NCBI GenBank assembly: GCA_003254905.1
Contig: QANU01001010.1
Span: 1 to 64,000 of the forward strand
Source: Nissolia schottii
Taxonomy: Eukaryota > Streptophyta > Magnoliopsida > Fabales > Fabaceae
Direction of reading: 5' to 3'
Length of the DNA: 64,000 nucleotides
The notes below the pieces were generated by a model. The model had not been told where the DNA came from, ran no database searches, and worked only from the letters and a program-made list of their open reading frames with translations. This document shows, piece by piece, positions 23,629 to 34,570 of the stretch. Positions within the stretch are counted from its first letter, which is position 1; each line of letters opens with the position of its first letter. The translations under genes were made by a program, and so were the position numbers.

Positions 23629-26192
23629 TGTAACATCCCAGTTATCCCTTAGGAAGATTTTCTGCGAAACTTATAACCCTGGCCTAGATCAAAGTACAAA
23701 GTAACTCGATTTTGGAATAGAGGAAAGTAAATGTGAGACCCGTTCCCCTTAAACTGGGAGGAAAACTAGGAAGTTACAACCCCATTAAGCCCCGCAAGGT
23801 TCGTGCTCAATTTTGGTGCAAATGGAAATCCGGTCGAAGACTAAAATGATCTGCGACGGATTGACTGAGGGAAACAAGTTCCCGGATGCCTTGTTTCGAC
23901 GCGTCATCCTGACCAAAAAAATTCACAAATCACAGATGTATATTTATTATATTTTTCTGAAGACCGTGTGTGGGGCAAGATGATCAAACGTGACTAAAAT
24001 AGGATAAGAATTAAGATATTTAAAATAACTATAATAAAATAATAATATAATAATAATTAATTAATATTTAGATAAGTAATTAAAAGCAACAGGGGGCCAC
24101 GGCTATAAATGCCCCCTGATTTCAAACCGAAGAAGAGTTTTAGAACTCTGTTGCTTTCTTCAGTTTTTCATTTTTCCAGTACCGTTCGAGCACATCGCGA
24201 GAGCGCTACCGGACTTCCAAAAATTTCTTGGAGCATACCGTTGCGACAAGGATTTTCTCCGCTTTCAACCTACTGACTTCAAATCCGCGTAGGAAGTGGG
24301 TAACTCTAAGCCCACTGTCTATGTGGTTTATTTGATTATTATTTATGTGCATCTCTGTGTATGTGAGTGAAAAAACCTTTTTGTACAAATTATAGGAAAT
24401 GAGTTAGGGAGGTTAGATTTTGATGATTTTGATATTTGGGAACCATAACTGTACTGACTGGATCACTGTGGAGACGAAAAAGTTACGCGGAACAAACCCT
24501 TGGAGAAGTTACTCTCGGGGGCGATTTTTTTACTGTGGGATTCGAATGAATTCCCAAGGGATTTCAGTCGAATGCATGAGCTTTCAATCGAATGAAAGCC
24601 TGAGCAGGATTTCAATCGATTGCATTATCATGGGATTCGAATGAAAGAATCAATCGAATGCTAAAACCTCATTCATTCGAATGCCTACTGAAAACTTGTA
24701 TTTTAAAGATTCTATGGTATCTAACATGCATAGTTATGTATTCCTTTGTGTAATTTAAGCATGCATCATGAGGAAAGGTCGTCGTAAGAGTTAAGACGAC
24801 CTTAGATAATTAGACGTTCACGTTAAAGTTTAATGAAGGATTAGGAAGGTCCCGACCCCAGTTGGCACGGTAGACCATAGTTAAAGAGTCTCGTTAAATG
24901 ATTAGGAAATCCCTATTCTCTTGGCAAAGTCTTACAGACACGCCCCTCGCCAATTCAGCAAGATGAATTGGTTATGAGCAACGCAGGTAAAGAGAACTGA
25001 TCACGATGAGAAACGGGCATAGGCCCAGATATGTAAAACAGGCATAGGTCTGTACAAATGAAATGAGAACTAAGGGGCCCCACTTAAAGAGGAAAGAGAA
25101 ACCGGATCGAGTCATAGGGCCGATCTAAGCGTGTCCACGCCTGATCACTCATAGGTTTGATCTCTCGCCATTCCAGCAAGAGGGGATGGTTGCACCTATT
25201 GTATTCAATGATTACCTCCTATGAGATTTGCATGGTTAGCTACCATACCGGTAAAGAGCGCTGCCGGGTCGATACAATAGTGGCAAAAAGAGGTTGTAAT
25301 CCGAGGCCACGATTACAAAGGTGCAAGGACTAAGTAGGACGCAGCCATAGAGCATGTTAGAGATCCCCAGATCCCCTCATGCACTATGAAATTAACTGTA
25401 TGAATTTATAATTGATGATATGATGATGAGTATGTATGTATATCTGCCTTAAGCATTACGTATAACTGTTCATGCATTATATATCGTCAAGGAAAAATTC
25501 CAAGACGAATAGTATGTCTCTAGTAGCAACGTACAGTTAATAAGCACGAAGCCTAGGTAATGACAAGATTACAGAACCAGTCACCTAGTAATTTAGATAA
25601 AGCTGCCCAGAGCATAGGAGCAAGAAAATAATCAGTAGGGGTTTAGTTGCATTGGACACTTAGAAAAAATCTCTGAGCGGCCTGGAGAATAACTGAGAAA
25701 TAAAAAGCCACGATTGAAATGTTACTCACTGAGGACCTACCGTTCTCACCCCCACTCGCTTATGGCTCCAGGGACTGAAGATGAATTTTACTATGCCGAC
25801 GCTGTGGAACCCGAGGAGGACCCATGAAAGGATGCTTAGCTGACTTTGTAGTAGATACAGTAGAGGGAAATAAATGTATTGCTTGAACATGTGTACGGGC
25901 TATGTAATATAATTAGTATTAGATATGTGTAAGTGTATGTAGAGGACCCGCTATGGATGTAGTATATGTATGCACTAGCTTGAACCCAACTTACTAGTGT
26001 TACTGTTTGTTATATTATTCTGTTGCACTCACGACTCCTATGTTACAAACTGTATGAGAAAAGAAAAAAAAAATGGGTCCTTATTTTGATAAAGCTAGTA
26101 CTTTCAAAAACCTAAAGAAGCTACCAGGAAGTAAACAACCTAGTGGGTATTACGTACGGCTCGAGCGTACGGAATCGGCTAGGGGTGTTTCA
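23629..26192 (+). mobile_element. Tekay/Del-type solo LTR A
   Basis: It runs from TGTAACATCCCAG to GGGGTGTTTCA with an exact duplication ATGTT (23624-23628 and 26193-26197); 2564 bp. It has a TATA box (CTATAAATGC, about 24103), a GTGGGTAACTC box (about 24296) and TTCGAA/ATCGAT motifs at 24540-24685. The CATCATGAGGA box is near 24766 and the GTTCTCACCCCC box near 25742. It is inserted in the old Tat/Ogre-like element. Confidence 0.87.
24540..24690. repeat. TTCGAA/ATCGAT motif array in LTR A
   Basis: About nine short sites: ATTCGAATG, CAATCGAATG, CAGTCGAATG and CAATCGATTG. They lie 15-25 bp apart in the same LTR position as the arrays in G and J. Confidence 0.68.
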
Positions 26193-26236
26193 ATGTTCTC
26201 AGCTGAAGGCATCTCATGATTCTCGGGTAGCTTGAT

Positions 26237-26680
26237 CTACTTATCTTTCATAAGGAAATCAAATATTTGATCCGCCTTTGAAATATCAAAGGGATAAAAC
26301 ACTTCCTCATTTGCCTTTATGTTCTCATTCCCCTTAGTCAGGACTAAAGTTGGGCAAGTATATGCTTTGCTACCGTACACAATCTCAGTAGGCACGACTT
26401 CTCCCAAGAGTGACAATTGTTTGTCACTTAATTCTTCATCTGAATCTACTTCCACAATAGAAACCATTTGCAAATTCTTCAAATCGAAACGACTGACCTT
26501 TTTCTGTTCTTTCTCCTGGATTAATTGTTCTGCACTATAAGCCTTCACGGCTATTTGATTTAAATCATAATATTCCACAAACATTAATTTCTCCTTCAAT
26601 TGTGGATGCATGTTGTTCACAACAATCTTAATACATTTAGACTCAGGAAGATGCACACAACATTGTTGCAAGTCTTCCAA
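26237..26680 (-). pseudogene. Gag C-terminal part of the old Tat/Ogre-like element
   Basis: The words LPESKCIKIVVNNMHPQLKEKL followed by DLNQIAVKAYSAEQLI match the helical end of gag in Tat/Ogre-type elements, where a pattern of the type IPxSELVKIxxxGLxPxLRxxL is usual. This piece lies between solo LTRs A and B. It is degraded. Confidence 0.6.
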
Positions 26681-28059
26681 AACCTCTTAATGAACACCTG
26701 AACAAGCTCCTTCACTTGCTACTTGATAGCCATTAAATCAACCACTTAAGACTCAGGATGAATTTTGAAAAAAAACATTCATGGAACAATCTCTCCATAT
26801 TTGACTAATTCTAAATAAAATTTGGAGGCAAAGAGGAATACCAAGAAAAGGCTAAGTGAAACACCCTAGCTAACTGCATACGCTTGAGTTGTACGCAAAG
26901 CTTACTAGGTTGTTTACTACCTGGTGGGAATACTTATAGTCCGTTATTAATTTCCGGAAAATACTGGTTGAGGAAAATAAGGACCGATTTCGACCTTTTC
27001 CATTATATAAATTATTGCATAAAAATAGGAGCCATAAGTCAGAAAGAATAGTTAATACAAACGGTAGAGCCATTGAGGATTAATGATCAACAGTCTAGTA
27101 ATAGCCAAGCATAAACTGTACATTCATTTTGGTCCATTACAAAAAGTCACATAGTTATAATTACAATAAGTAATATACAAGCAACATGTTTAATATAGAC
27201 AATACATGTTCTCAAAATTGCCCCTAACAAAATACTAACTACTGTTGTCTCTGGTGTCCCTATCTAGTCCTGACCGCCTCATAGCTCCTTGGCAGGTTCG
27301 GCCGCATCCTCGTAGTACGAGTCATCATATGTCCCTGGAGTCATAAGGTAGTAAGGGTGAGAACGGTAGGTTCTCAGTGGAAAACTGTAGCTCTGAGATC
27401 TTGTGGTTCATTTAGTTATACTCCAGGCCGCTCAGGTGTTTCTAAGTGAACATGCATACTAACATCCCAACTGATTATTATCTGTCCTAAAGTCCTGAAC
27501 AGCTTTATCTACGTTACTAAGTGACAGGGGAACTAATCTTGCTTATCTAAGTTCTCGTGCTTGTTACTTTCCTTCGGTTACATACATAGCCGTCTCGAGC
27601 GTTCTCTTGACGGTACTTACATCATATTTACTTATCTTCTTACTTATTCATACTTCCATACATACATTCTTACATACATTACATACATATATTCATGCAT
27701 ACATTACATACTATAATTCCTTATTTCTTTTTTTCATACTTTACTCTTTCTTTCATACTTTCTTTTATAATTTCCTTTTTCTTTCATACTTTCTTTTATA
27801 CTTTACTTTCCTTGAGCCCTTCGTGGCCTACGACTACAATCTACTTGCATTCCCTATCGTTGACGACCCAGCAGCGCTTTAACCGGTGTGGTAGCTAACC
27901 ACATAAAGCTCATAGGAGAAATGCATCGATCAATGATATGAACAACCACCCAACTGCTGGGATGGTGAAGGGTCGGCCTTGGCAACGCGACCGAGCGTGG
28001 TACTCGATATCCCCATCATAGCATGCCCTCTTTTGACAATACTTGACTGGATACCTCCA

Positions 28060-28220
28060 CACCGACAGGCATGCCCTTACGACACCACCTGCGGCAGGCT
28101 TCCACCTTCCGCATGCCCTGGTGACACTACTAGACGGGATAACCTCACACTGCAAGGCATGCCCTGGCGACACCACCTGCAGCGGGTTTCCACCTTCAGT
28201 ATTCCCTTGCGACATCACTG
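28060..28220. repeat. Minisatellite in LTR B
   Basis: Three to four copies of a roughly 43-bp unit with the words GGCATGCCCTGGCGACACC and CTGCAGCGGGTTTCCACCTTC. The flanks lie in the same part of the LTR as the arrays of G, C and D. Confidence 0.65.
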
Positions 28221-28574
28221 GAGTGGGCTTGTTATTTGGACCTTTGTGACGTCACGTCCTGTACCTGTTCTTATAGCATTTCATCATATCATCATCCTAT
28301 CTTTCTTTGCACATATCATGGCATGACTTGTTCCCTAAGGTTCAATTCCATTATCATCTTTATTCCTTACGTGATTCACTTCTAGTCCTCTAAAAGTACC
28401 TTAACATGATTCCTGTAATGCTAACCTGTTACCTCAAATAATCATAATGCATGGAATCCTACATTTTACATTACATAGTTCATATACTTTAATCATACAC
28501 ATCACTTAAATCATAACTGGTTGGACTATGTGCCTCAAGACAACTTCCATGAGATGTTCAAGTCTCAGACTGCT

Positions 28575-28850
28575 CAACGAAACCTTAGGTTTGCTCAGCG
28601 GTCTGAGCGCTCAGTGCACTCAGCAATCAATCATACCGCTCAACGGTCTGAGCCCTCAGTGCGCTCGGCGGTAAACCATATCGCTCAGCGGGCTGAGGCC
28701 CGATTTTCAAAAATATTCTTCCATCCTAAGTCCCAATGACCTTCAGGCCGCTCAGCGGGTCCTATGGCTGCTCAGTGCCCTGGAGTTCACGTTTTCAAAA
28801 ATATTTCCATTTCAGTTCGCTCAGCGGCTCATGAGGCCGCTCAGCGATAC
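28575..28850. repeat. GCTCAGCGG motif array in LTR B
   Basis: At least nine copies of GCTCAGCGG or near variants (GCTCAACGG, GCTCGGCGG, GCTCAGTGC), often next to CTGAGC so that imperfect palindromes arise. The same core motif occurs in LTR F and in the unrelated Athila-like LTRs H and H'. Confidence 0.72.
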
Positions 28851-29831
28851 CTGGGCGAAACTAGAACAGATTGCTTTGTTTTCTTTCTTTTCTCTTCCTC
28901 TTTTCTCATGGACACTCCTTGAGGTTCTCACACATATTCCAACCATCATAATCCTAGCTAGTCCAGGTCACAAGATCCTTCAGAATCATCATACAACCCT
29001 AGCCAAAGATCTAATATACATACACATACATACATAGAAGCATACACACACACACACATAAACACATCCAACCACCAAGGAGGTGAGCAAACTAGAGTTA
29101 CCCACTTCTTGGGGCTGATTCGGTGGTGAGGGAGAGGTGGGCGAGTCGTCCTCCAAGCCTTGGGCACGATCCAAGCTTTCTGGCGGAGTTTCTGCAGAGT
29201 AACTGCGGTGCACACGGGCAGAGTTTCCTCTAGTTCCAGAGAGAATTTTTCTCACAATTTTTCTGCATATGGGGTGGCTATTTATAGCTAAGAAGCTGCC
29301 CCTAAAAATTACCTTTTTGTCCCTATGCATATTTACCAAATTGCCATTTTCCATTTTCGTATTTAATTAATTAATTAACAAGATAATTCATGTGTCACAT
29401 CATGAATAGTAATTGAATTTTAACATAATTATCTTGGCCATCAGATTCCATCACGTGGGGATTGGGAAATTTGACTTTTCCCGATTCCGTTTTGCTCGTT
29501 TTTGATCGCTTGTTGTCCGAAAAATATTCCGAAAATACCGTCGCGATCCTCTAATTTCCCTTGACCTTGGACTATTATTACTTTAGGGAATTTGTAAATT
29601 TTTCTCCAGGGAAGTATTCTTTACAGATACTTTCGGCTCGTTTTCGCTTGCCGGTGTCCGAACCGGACCATTTTGCTGTCTGCAGAACTTCCTACCACCG
29701 CAACCCTAGGTTCTTTAGACATGTTTAGCCCTAAAATTCCTTCTCTAACCTCTCTAAATTGTCTTAGAATTTATTTTATTAAATTTTGACGAACTTTTCG
29801 CTAAGGGAAAAAAGCGGGATGTTACACTAAG

Positions 29832-30436
29832 CCTGTCAAAGAGAGAAGGAACATTTGGAGCCGAAGGAACTCATTCTAACCATCCTCATCACATTGTGCT
29901 ATGAAACAGCTGACATGTTCCATAGACAATTTACCATCTTTTTAAGAAAATATAGTAAAATCTAGCATCCTGAATTCTCTAGGAAAAGGCACTCCATCCA
30001 CCAATCAGGATAAGGTTTACAATAAATTGGCCTCTCTAGAGGCTTTGACTAATGCCAAAGTTCCTACTCATTGCTTCAACAATCATATCTACATCAAACA
30101 CTTGTGATACTTGGGCTCTGGGATTTCCCCCTTAAACATTTTGCCATGCACATCCAGGGTCTAAGAAATTCATGCATTGACCCCTAGGATTATTGCATGA
30201 TTAGGCATATTGGTTTTGATTCCATCCCTGTTTCACCCACAGCTGTTGAACATTAGCATTCCCCATCCATGGAGTTTGAATATTACCTATCTGGTTGTAA
30301 CCCATGTTGTTAGTTGCCTAGTGATAAGTACCAGTATTTGATTGTGGTTGGTAACCACCTACACTTGGTAATTGTTGGTAACCACCAACATTTAGAGGTT
30401 GTTGGTACATGCCAACATTTGGAGGTTGTTGGTAAC
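29832..30436 (-). pseudogene. Gag interior of the old Tat/Ogre-like element (between LTRs B and C)
   Basis: On the minus strand the left part resembles gag N-terminal/core text. The right part (30300-30436) begins a set of short repeats with the words TTGGTGGTTACCAAC / GGTTGTTGGTA, which continue at 34215-34400. It is degraded. Confidence 0.45.
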
Positions 30437-30917
30437 TGTAACACCCTAGGTTAGCAGCTTATGCTTAAGTCATAATCTGCGTCTGCTAGGTTGTTATCTG
30501 CTGTGTGGGAGTATTGATAGTCCCTACTTTACTTTGGAAAATAATTAAGTTAACTAAAAATAAGGAACCATTTTTTTTTCTTTTTAAACATAAGCTATGC
30601 GTCAATCTAGAGCCATGCGTGTGGACTATTATGAGTCCCGTATAATCGTATCACAGATAAATGCGTGCGTCGTCTGTCATACAAGTACATACTTAAACAG
30701 TAAAGTAAACAGTACCATGTGGGTCAAGCAATTAATTTCATACATGTCAACTAGTCATAGATACATATCATAAATATTGTACTGATACATCAAAAAGGGC
30801 TGTACATATCCTAAGCCCGTACTACAAAATAACATATATCAAAATATACATCAAGCTAGTGCTACTGGCAAAAAGTGTCGTCTGATGACAGGGTCTGGAT
30901 ATAGTGCTGGTCAGGTC

Positions 30918-31050
30918 TCTGGCTCATCCTCGCTGAACTCCTCCTCCGGATCCTCCTCGGGGTCCTTCTCTGGATCCTCCTCCTCCGGCTCTGACCCCTC
31001 CGGCTCGTACTCCGGCTCTGGCTCATCCCCCTCGTCATCCTCCTCCGTGG
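30918..31050. repeat. TCC/GGA-rich low-complexity tract
   Basis: Imperfect TCC/CTCCTCCGG repeats within LTR C. They give a Ser/Gly-rich open frame on one strand and an acidic Glu/Asp/Pro-rich frame on the other. Both look like by-products of composition. Confidence 0.7.
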
Positions 31051-31724
31051 CTACCAGAGGATACTCCTTCTCGGGTGAGGAAGGCACTGGTACATCTGGC
31101 GAGCCTTGGGGGCCGTAGGATGGGCCTGCCTCGTGGCTGGGAGTGCGAGGTGCGAACTGACGGCGATAGTCTCTGGCCGTCCTCATCCGTGCCGTCTACC
31201 AGTAAGCCTTGGGCGGTCGCAATCTCACAGAAACTGGGTCGACCTCCACGTCCTTCTCGTACGGAATGGGCTCGCCGTCGGCAGAAGTCTCTGGCTCGGG
31301 GAATACCGGTGGCGCGACTCGACGAGGTGTGGGACGATTCACTACTAGTACTGACCAAAGCTCTGCCTCTTCCCCTGTCTCAGGGTCAACAGTCCTAAAT
31401 CTGCTGCGCAGGATCCGCTGCTTCTTCAGCGGGGTCGTCATCTAACTCGCCTGAAGCCATAAGTGAGTGGGGGGTGAGAACGGTGGTTCTCAGTGGTTAA
31501 CTATGGCATATGGGGGATCTGGTTACTCAATTATGCTCCGGCCGTCCAGGAGATCTCTAAGTGTTCATGCATCTAGACATCCTACCAGTTATTTCTTGCC
31601 TAAGTTCCTGGGCGGCTTTATCTAGTTACTAGGTGACAGGGAACTAATCTTTCTTACTAAGTTCTCGTGCTTTATATCCTCGACCGTTCTGACACTACTA
31701 CACATATATGTATGCCCGGTGACC

Positions 31725-31915
31725 TTGCCCCATGCGTTCCCTTCGAGCATGGTGACATGTCGAGACATAGCGACGCTTTAACCACATAGGTATGTATGCA
31801 AGGTGATCGTGTCCCATGCGTTCCCTTCGAGCCTGGTGACGTGATCGAGCCCCATGCGTTCCCTTCGAGCATGGTGACGTACACAATGCCTGCGTTCCCT
31901 TCGAGCCTGCTCTTG
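31725..31915. repeat. Minisatellite in LTR C
   Basis: Four copies of a core CATGCGTTCCCTTCGAGC followed by (A/C)TGGTGACG, spaced about 40-80 bp. Confidence 0.7.
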
Positions 31916-32269
31916 TGCACTATGCATGAACTTAACATTTTAATTAACCGGTATCATATGCTTGCATTAGCCGCCTTCCTTTGGGCTAAACCATGTAGGC
32001 ACGAGGGCCTCCTTCATTCGTAACCATCATCATTATCATCATATGCATTTTTATCTTTCTGTACTATTCTGGTTCTTACGTTCATTATCATCTTCATTCA
32101 TTAGCCTTGGTCATAGCATAGCCTCTAGTGGTCCATCCTCATGATGCATGCAAGACTCAATACTCATGTTCTTGTTCTTGGCACCCTTAGGTGGCTTACA
32201 GTAATACAGATGAACATATCACATACACTTCTACGGCTAGGTGCTAGTTGGAATATATGTGGACCTCGG

Positions 32270-33060
32270 AACTCCTTTTCGGAAAACACCCAACAACTTC
32301 AGGGAACCTCCGCGGAACCCACTGAGCAACTCTCCATGGGATCACTCAACCTTTCCAAGGGATCTCCGCAGAACCCACTTGGCACCGCTGCTGGCGCCAG
32401 TCAGAAACTTCAGGGACCCGCTCAGCCGCTCTAGGGTACCTCTGCGGAACCCACGCGGTCACCACTACTGGTACTCACTCGGTCTACTCTCCAGGGAGCC
32501 ACTCATCACTCCGGGGAACCTCCGCAAAACCCACTCAGCACCACTCCTGGTGCCCACTCAACACTCTTCACGTAACCCTCTCAGCTCTCCAGGGATCCTA
32601 CCCGGAACCCACTCAACACTATTTCTGGTGCCCACTCAACACTTCTCACATAACCCTCTCAACTCTCCAGGGATCCTCCGCAGAACCCACTCAGCACCAT
32701 TTCTGGTGCCCACTCGGAAGCCTAGGGAACCACTCGGCAATGCCAGGGTTCCTCCACGGAACCCTCTCAATACCACTCCTGGTATCCACTCAGGCACTTC
32801 GGAAACTATTCAACACTCCGGGGGTAACCTACGCGGAACCCACTCAGCACCATCCCAGGCACTGCTCAACAACTCCCTAACTCCTCTCAGTCGCTCTCCA
32901 CGGAACTACTCAACACCATCCAGGCGCTACTCAACAACCCTAGACTCCTCTCAGTTACTCTCCACGGAACTACTCAGCACCATCCCAGGCGCTGCTCAAC
33001 AACCCTAGACTCCTCTCAGTCACTCTCCGCGGATCACTCGGCGCTTACCTCTTTGCTTAA
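32270..33060. repeat. ACTCAGCACC/CCTCCGCGGAACCC degenerate array in LTR C
   Basis: Nearly 800 bp of alternating short words: GGAACCCACTCAGCACC, CTGGTGCCCACTCAAC, CTCTCCAGGGATCC and CTACTCAACACC. The unit length is irregular (roughly 40-70 bp) with higher-order repeats at 32870-33030. Absence of stops in one plus-strand frame over 255 codons is a by-product of this composition. Confidence 0.75.
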
Positions 33061-34214
33061 CTTCTCTCATTGGCTTATATTCATCCCAAGTTCAAACACC
33101 ACATATTCCAACAGTACCCGAGCAACAATATGAGTGTCCAAGGATCATAAACAACGTGAATATAACCAACATGCAACATAATATTTATCCTCATAGCATT
33201 TCTAATTTTTCCTACTCAAAATACACACATAAACATACAAATAAACATCCCATAGACAGGGGTGATCGGACTACCCACCTCTCAAGAAGGTTGGTGAGGG
33301 GAGTTTGAAGTGAAGCTCCACAAGCCTTGATTTTCTCCAAAGCTTCAGGTCACCTTCCTCCAAGATGAAAACCTTGCACTATGAGGAAGATGATGAGTTG
33401 TTCCTCTTGGTGGTGGCTGTACAAAAATGGAACTAAGATGAGGAGACTTTGGGGGGCTGTGTTTCGGGTCTTGGGAGGTGAAAGAGGATGGGAAGGGCGC
33501 TTGATTGCTTGGAAACAAAGTGGTCGTCTTGGAGCTTGGCTTGAGGTGTGTTTATGAAGGATGTGAGAATGAGGTTTTTGCTTAGAGTTTCGAGGAGAAG
33601 TCTCGGTTTTGAGGGGCTGAATGTGAGGGGACTTAAATAAATTTTAGGATTTAGAAAAAGGTGATGAATGGTGGGAGGTATGGGCATAGGTATGGCTTAT
33701 GATGTGATTTGGTTAAGTGTGTAAGACAAGTAATGGTGATGTAAGTTTGGAAGCATGATTTTTGGGGATTAATTTTTGTCCAAAAATCTCCTTTCCAGCC
33801 GTGCAGCCCTCACCCATAGCTGCTGAAATCTCATTTTCTCCCGGCTCCGATTCGCTCGTGTTTTATCACTCGCAGTATCGGTGCGTCGCGCACGATTGTC
33901 CGAAAAATATTCCGTTTATACCGTCGCGATCCTCTAATTCTCCCCTACCTAAGGGTATTAATATTTAAAGATTTTTGTGAGTTTTTCTCTGGAAGAGTAT
34001 TTTCACAGACACCTTTTGTACGTCAGAAAATTCTATCGGCGTACAGCGGCCGTTCGGTTGGCGACCGAACTTCCTATCGCGACACGTCTTATTTCCTAGG
34101 GATATTCTACGTAATAATTTCCCATCTATATTCTCAAATCACGATTAGAGAATTAATTTAATAATTATGTTTACAATTATTTCTCTAAGGAAAAAGTCGG
34201 GATGTTACAGTAAC

Positions 34215-34570
34215 TACCAACATTTGGTGGTTATTGGTAACCGCAGCATTTGGAGTCTATTGGTAACTACCAACGTTTGCCATTTGCTAGTAACCACCCA
34301 TGTTTGTTCCTTGCTGGTAACCACCACACGTTGTTGCTTGTTAGAAACCACCCATGTTTGTTGCTTGTTAGAAACCACCCATGTTTGTTGCTTGTTGGTA
34401 ATTGCTTCCACTGATAAACGGGTGCTGTAAACAACCGTTGTTAGAAACCATTGTTGGCATTTCCTTGTGGCTAACCCATTTCGATCCTAGGACTTTGTTG
34501 CATTACTTGAGGATTGGTGCCATTCTGAAACCTTGGACTCACACCGTTATGATCCTTGTAGTAGTAAACC
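34215..34570 (-). pseudogene. Gln/Asn-rich gag repeat of the old element (between LTR C and D)
   Basis: Seven or so copies of a 30-36 bp unit, as in CCACCCATGTTTGTTGCTTG. They would encode Gln/Asn/Tyr-rich repeats on the minus strand. Such low-complexity repeats are common near the gag N-terminus of Tat/Ogre elements. The same array starts at about 30330, before LTR C. Confidence 0.5.

Larger units (their letters stand above)
26857..29826 (-). mobile_element. Tekay/Del-type solo LTR B
   Basis: The plus-strand ends are TGAAACACCCTAGC and GCGGGATGTTACA, with an exact duplication CTAAG (26852-26856 and 29827-29831); 2970 bp. It has the GGTGAGAACGG box (about 27355), a minisatellite (28060-28220) and a GCTCAGCGG array (28575-28850). 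The reverse-complement GTGGGTAACTC box is near 29096 and the inverse TATA box (GCTATTTATAGC) near 29277. Confidence 0.87.
30437..34209 (-). mobile_element. Tekay/Del-type solo LTR C
   Basis: The plus-strand ends are TGTAACACCCTAGG and GTCGGGATGTTACA, with an exact duplication GTAAC (30432-30436 and 34210-34214); 3773 bp. It contains a TCC-rich low-complexity tract (30918-31050), the GGTGAGAACGG box (about 31472), a minisatellite (31725-31915) and a long ACTCAGCACC-type array (32270-33060). Open frames of up to 255 codons in that array are repeat artefacts. Its start to about 31440 resembles the matching part of element D's LTRs. Confidence 0.86.

Noticed and set aside
30885-31445. Ser/Gly-rich and Glu/Asp/Pro-rich frames on both strands.
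   Set aside because: They come from the TCC/GGA low-complexity tract and adjacent LTR C sequence, and related frames recur in element D's LTRs as parts of the repeat.
32241-33008. A 255-codon plus-strand open frame rich in Pro, Asn and Thr.
   Set aside because: It lies wholly within the degenerate ACTCAGCACC array of solo LTR C, and its protein is the translation of those repeats. There is no domain and no neighbour to suggest a gene.
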